From Prevotellaceae bacterium UBA6417 (lineage in GTDB: Bacteria > Bacteroidota > Bacteroidia > Bacteroidales > Bacteroidaceae): a DNA stretch of 64,000 nucleotides. Shown piece after piece: positions 62,008 to 64,000 of this stretch (the stretch's first letter is position 1; the number at the start of each line of letters is the position of its first letter). Where the stretch lies: positions 23,564 through 87,563 of the forward strand of contig DJPH01000014.1 in NCBI GenBank assembly GCA_002439755.1, read 5' to 3'. The notes under the pieces are model-generated. The model was not told the origin of the DNA, made no database searches, and worked only from the letters and a program-made list of their open reading frames with translations. A program made the position numbers and the translations under genes.

Positions 62008-63969
62008 ATGACAAACTTCAACAAGGAGGAATTGTTGGCAAAAAATGATTCTGACATCCGTAATATCGCTGCCGAATTGGGAATAGAAGCCGGTGCGTCA
62101 GAAAGCAAAGAAGAGCTTATCTATCGGATTCTTGACGAACAGGCCATTCAAAATGCAGCGAAACCGGCCGCAAAACGTCGTCCGCGTATCACGAAAAAGG
62201 CAGCCGAAAAAGTAGTTTCTGCGACAAAGGGCAGTACAGTTAAGGAAAAATCGACAAAAGCTAAGACCACTGCTGCGGCCGACAGCCCCGAAGCCGATGA
62301 TACCAAGAAGCCTACTGTTAAAAAGACTGCTGCCAAGACTAAGAAAACGACCAAGAAAGCTGCAGACAAGCAAGAGGTATTAGAAGACAAGCAAATCTTG
62401 GCAGATGAAGTGCCTGAAGCAAAGGATGAGGTTCAAGAGGGAATGGTTGAAGCTGTTGCTCCGCAGCCGGAAGCTGTACCTGAGGCCGAGACCGAAGTCG
62501 AGGCCAAAGTTGAGCCGGCGAATGGAGCTGCCAATAATGCCGATTCGGAATCTGCTTCGCAAGCCGGGCAAGACGAAGTGCCGGCCGAAGAAGACGAAGG
62601 TCCGGATTTTATCACTATCGAAGACATCCCTGTAGAGGAAAATACCATAGATGACGAATTGTCGGGTCATTTGCTGAATAAGTTCAATATAACGGCTTCT
62701 GAAGCGGCAGTTGCCCAAAACCCTCCGTTTATGGACACGGAAGTGCCCGACTATTGGCCTAAGGAAAAGGTTGAAATGGCATCACCGTCACCGGCTTTTC
62801 CCGGTGTCAATCGTGCCGCATCCAAGCAATCTCTGCCAAAGGAATACGACTTCAATAATATCCTGACCGGGACAGGAGTGTTGGAAATTATGCCTGAGAA
62901 TTACGGATTTCTTCGTTCGTCTGATTACAATTATCTTCCTTCGCCCGATGATATATATGTTTCCCAGCAGCAAATAAAGTTTTTCGGATTAAAGACAGGC
63001 GATGTGGTGGAAGGCGGTATCCGTGTTCCCAAAGAAGGAGAAAAGTATTTCCCGTTGGTAAGTATTGTTTCCATTAATGGATGTTCACCCGAACGTGTCC
63101 GCAATCGTGTGCCTTTCGAACATCTTACACCCTTGTTCCCAGATGAGAAATTCAAGCTTTGCAAGGGTGCAGGCGACAATCTGTCAGTGCGCATTGTAGA
63201 CCTCTTTACCCCGATAGGCAAAGGTCAGCGTGCCCTAATCGTGGCCCAGCCAAAAACAGGTAAGACGATACTTATGAAAGATATTGCCAATGCCATTGCC
63301 GCCAATCATCCGGAAGCATATTTGATGATGCTTTTGATTGATGAACGTCCCGAAGAAGTCACAGATATGGCACGTACCGTAAAGGCCGAGGTGATTGCAT
63401 CCACCTTTGACGAACCTGCGGCTCATCATGTCAAGATTGCAGGTATAGTATTGGAAAAGGCAAAGCGAATGGTTGAATGTGGCCATGATGTCGTCATTTT
63501 CTTGGACTCGATTACTCGTTTGGCCCGTGCCTACAATACAGTGGCACCTGCCAGTGGAAAGGTGCTGACCGGTGGTGTCGATGCCAATGCCCTGCAAAAA
63601 CCCAAACGCTTTTTCGGTGCAGCACGCAACATCGAGGGCGGAGGTTCGCTTACCATTATAGCCACGGCACTAATCGATACCGGCAGTAAGATGGACGAGG
63701 TTATCTTCGAAGAGTTCAAGGGTACGGGTAATATGGAATTGCAATTGGATCGTACACTTAGCAATAAACGCATATTCCCTGCGGTCAACTGCATTGCTTC
63801 GAGTACTCGTCGTGACGATTTGCTCCACGACAAGACAACGCAGGATCGTATGTGGATTTTGCGCAAGTATATTGCAGACATGAATTCAATGGAAGCCATG
63901 AACTTGCTGCAGCAGCGCATGAAAGGTACGCGTAACAATGAGGAATTCCTGATGTCGATGAACTCTTGA
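62008..63969 (+). CDS. rho: Transcription termination factor Rho with long disordered insert
   Basis: A 653-residue hexameric RNA-dependent ATPase that ends transcription. A short N-terminal helical Rho-N domain (about 3-45) is followed by about 230 residues of low-complexity sequence. That stretch is first Lys/Ala/Thr-rich (50-125), then Glu/Asp/Ala/Pro-rich (125-245). The RNA-binding cold-shock-like domain (GVLEIMPENYGFLR) starts near 290, and the ATPase core has Walker A AQPKTGKTILM and VIFLDSITRLARAYN. E. coli Rho is 419 residues, so almost all the extra length is the insert. A disordered insert in Bacteroides Rho has been reported to drive phase separation. The stop codon is just inside the window. 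Confidence 0.96.
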   Translation: MTNFNKEELLAKNDSDIRNIAAELGIEAGASESKEELIYRILDEQAIQNAAKPAAKRRPRITKKAAEKVVSATKGSTVKEKSTKAKTTAAADSPEADDTKKPTVKKTAAKTKKTTKKAADKQEVLEDKQILADEVPEAKDEVQEGMVEAVAPQPEAVPEAETEVEAKVEPANGAANNADSESASQAGQDEVPAEEDEGPDFITIEDIPVEENTIDDELSGHLLNKFNITASEAAVAQNPPFMDTEVPDYWPKEKVEMASPSPAFPGVNRAASKQSLPKEYDFNNILTGTGVLEIMPENYGFLRSSDYNYLPSPDDIYVSQQQIKFFGLKTGDVVEGGIRVPKEGEKYFPLVSIVSINGCSPERVRNRVPFEHLTPLFPDEKFKLCKGAGDNLSVRIVDLFTPIGKGQRALIVAQPKTGKTILMKDIANAIAANHPEAYLMMLLIDERPEEVTDMARTVKAEVIASTFDEPAAHHVKIAGIVLEKAKRMVECGHDVVIFLDSITRLARAYNTVAPASGKVLTGGVDANALQKPKRFFGAARNIEGGGSLTIIATALIDTGSKMDEVIFEEFKGTGNMELQLDRTLSNKRIFPAVNCIASSTRRDDLLHDKTTQDRMWILRKYIADMNSMEAMNLLQQRMKGTRNNEEFLMSMNS

Positions 63970-64000
63970 CCTTATTATTGCATGAATAGACAGACAAGGC

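Overview
The window looks like a chromosome segment from a Bacteroidales bacterium, most probably Prevotella or a close relative. The evidence is two SusC/SusD (RagA/RagB) pairs, an LpxC-FabZ fusion, an RprX/RprY-like two-component pair, DUF4290 and DUF3256 proteins, Rho with a large disordered insert, meso-diaminopimelate dehydrogenase, and promoters of the Bacteroidetes type (TTTG, about 17-23 nt, TAnnTTTG). The genus is inferred from gene content; no rRNA or other decisive marker is present. I see no tRNA, rRNA, insertion sequence, prophage or CRISPR array.

Layout. 1-3.1 kb (minus strand): a small lipoprotein and a histidine kinase/response regulator pair. 3.3-5.5 kb: a radical SAM protein and a RidA-like protein. 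6.0-25.4 kb: a secreted GH2 beta-galactosidase, then two consecutive modules with the same order, FAS1-like lipoprotein, SusC porin, SusD lipoprotein, likely an outer-membrane uptake system. 26.0-30.5 kb: a 1,499-residue modular surface or secreted protein (LamG-like, two discoidin-like domains, C-terminal sorting-like tail). Its signal peptide is put out of frame by a run of seven C residues. 30.7-34.3 kb: ddh, a DMT-family transporter, truA and a DUF5715-like protein. 34.4-40.5 kb: phoH, purC, menG, aroE, a TPM-domain protein, lemA and purM. 40.7-50.9 kb: a CCA-adding-type enzyme (minus), then GNAT, DUF3256, tsaB, DUF4290, murA, rimM, dxr, rseP and a CotH-like protein. 51.8-59.8 kb: prfA, pyrF, an HD phosphohydrolase, lpxD, lpxC/fabZ, lpxA, a pRiA4b ORF-3-like protein and miaA. 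59.9-64.0 kb: an ABC-F ATPase (minus) and rho.

Much of the right half is housekeeping: cell-envelope precursors (murA, dxr, lpxD/C/A), nucleotide synthesis (purC, purM, pyrF), translation and tRNA modification (truA, tsaB, miaA, rimM, prfA, ABC-F) and transcription termination (rho). The left half is accessory nutrient-acquisition gene content.

The least expected structure is a family of 22-24 bp tandem units built around the palindrome TGTACA (sometimes CTATAG or another core). They form arrays in four gene-free gaps (near 29-225, 25,510-25,682, 40,553-40,750 and 51,231-51,426). The first and third arrays share a 163-bp stretch, inverted, at about 94% identity. I do not recognise this family. 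Other points of note are the C7 frameshift in the large surface protein, the duplicated FAS1-SusC-SusD modules, predicted near-leaderless transcripts and an Asp-type MurA.
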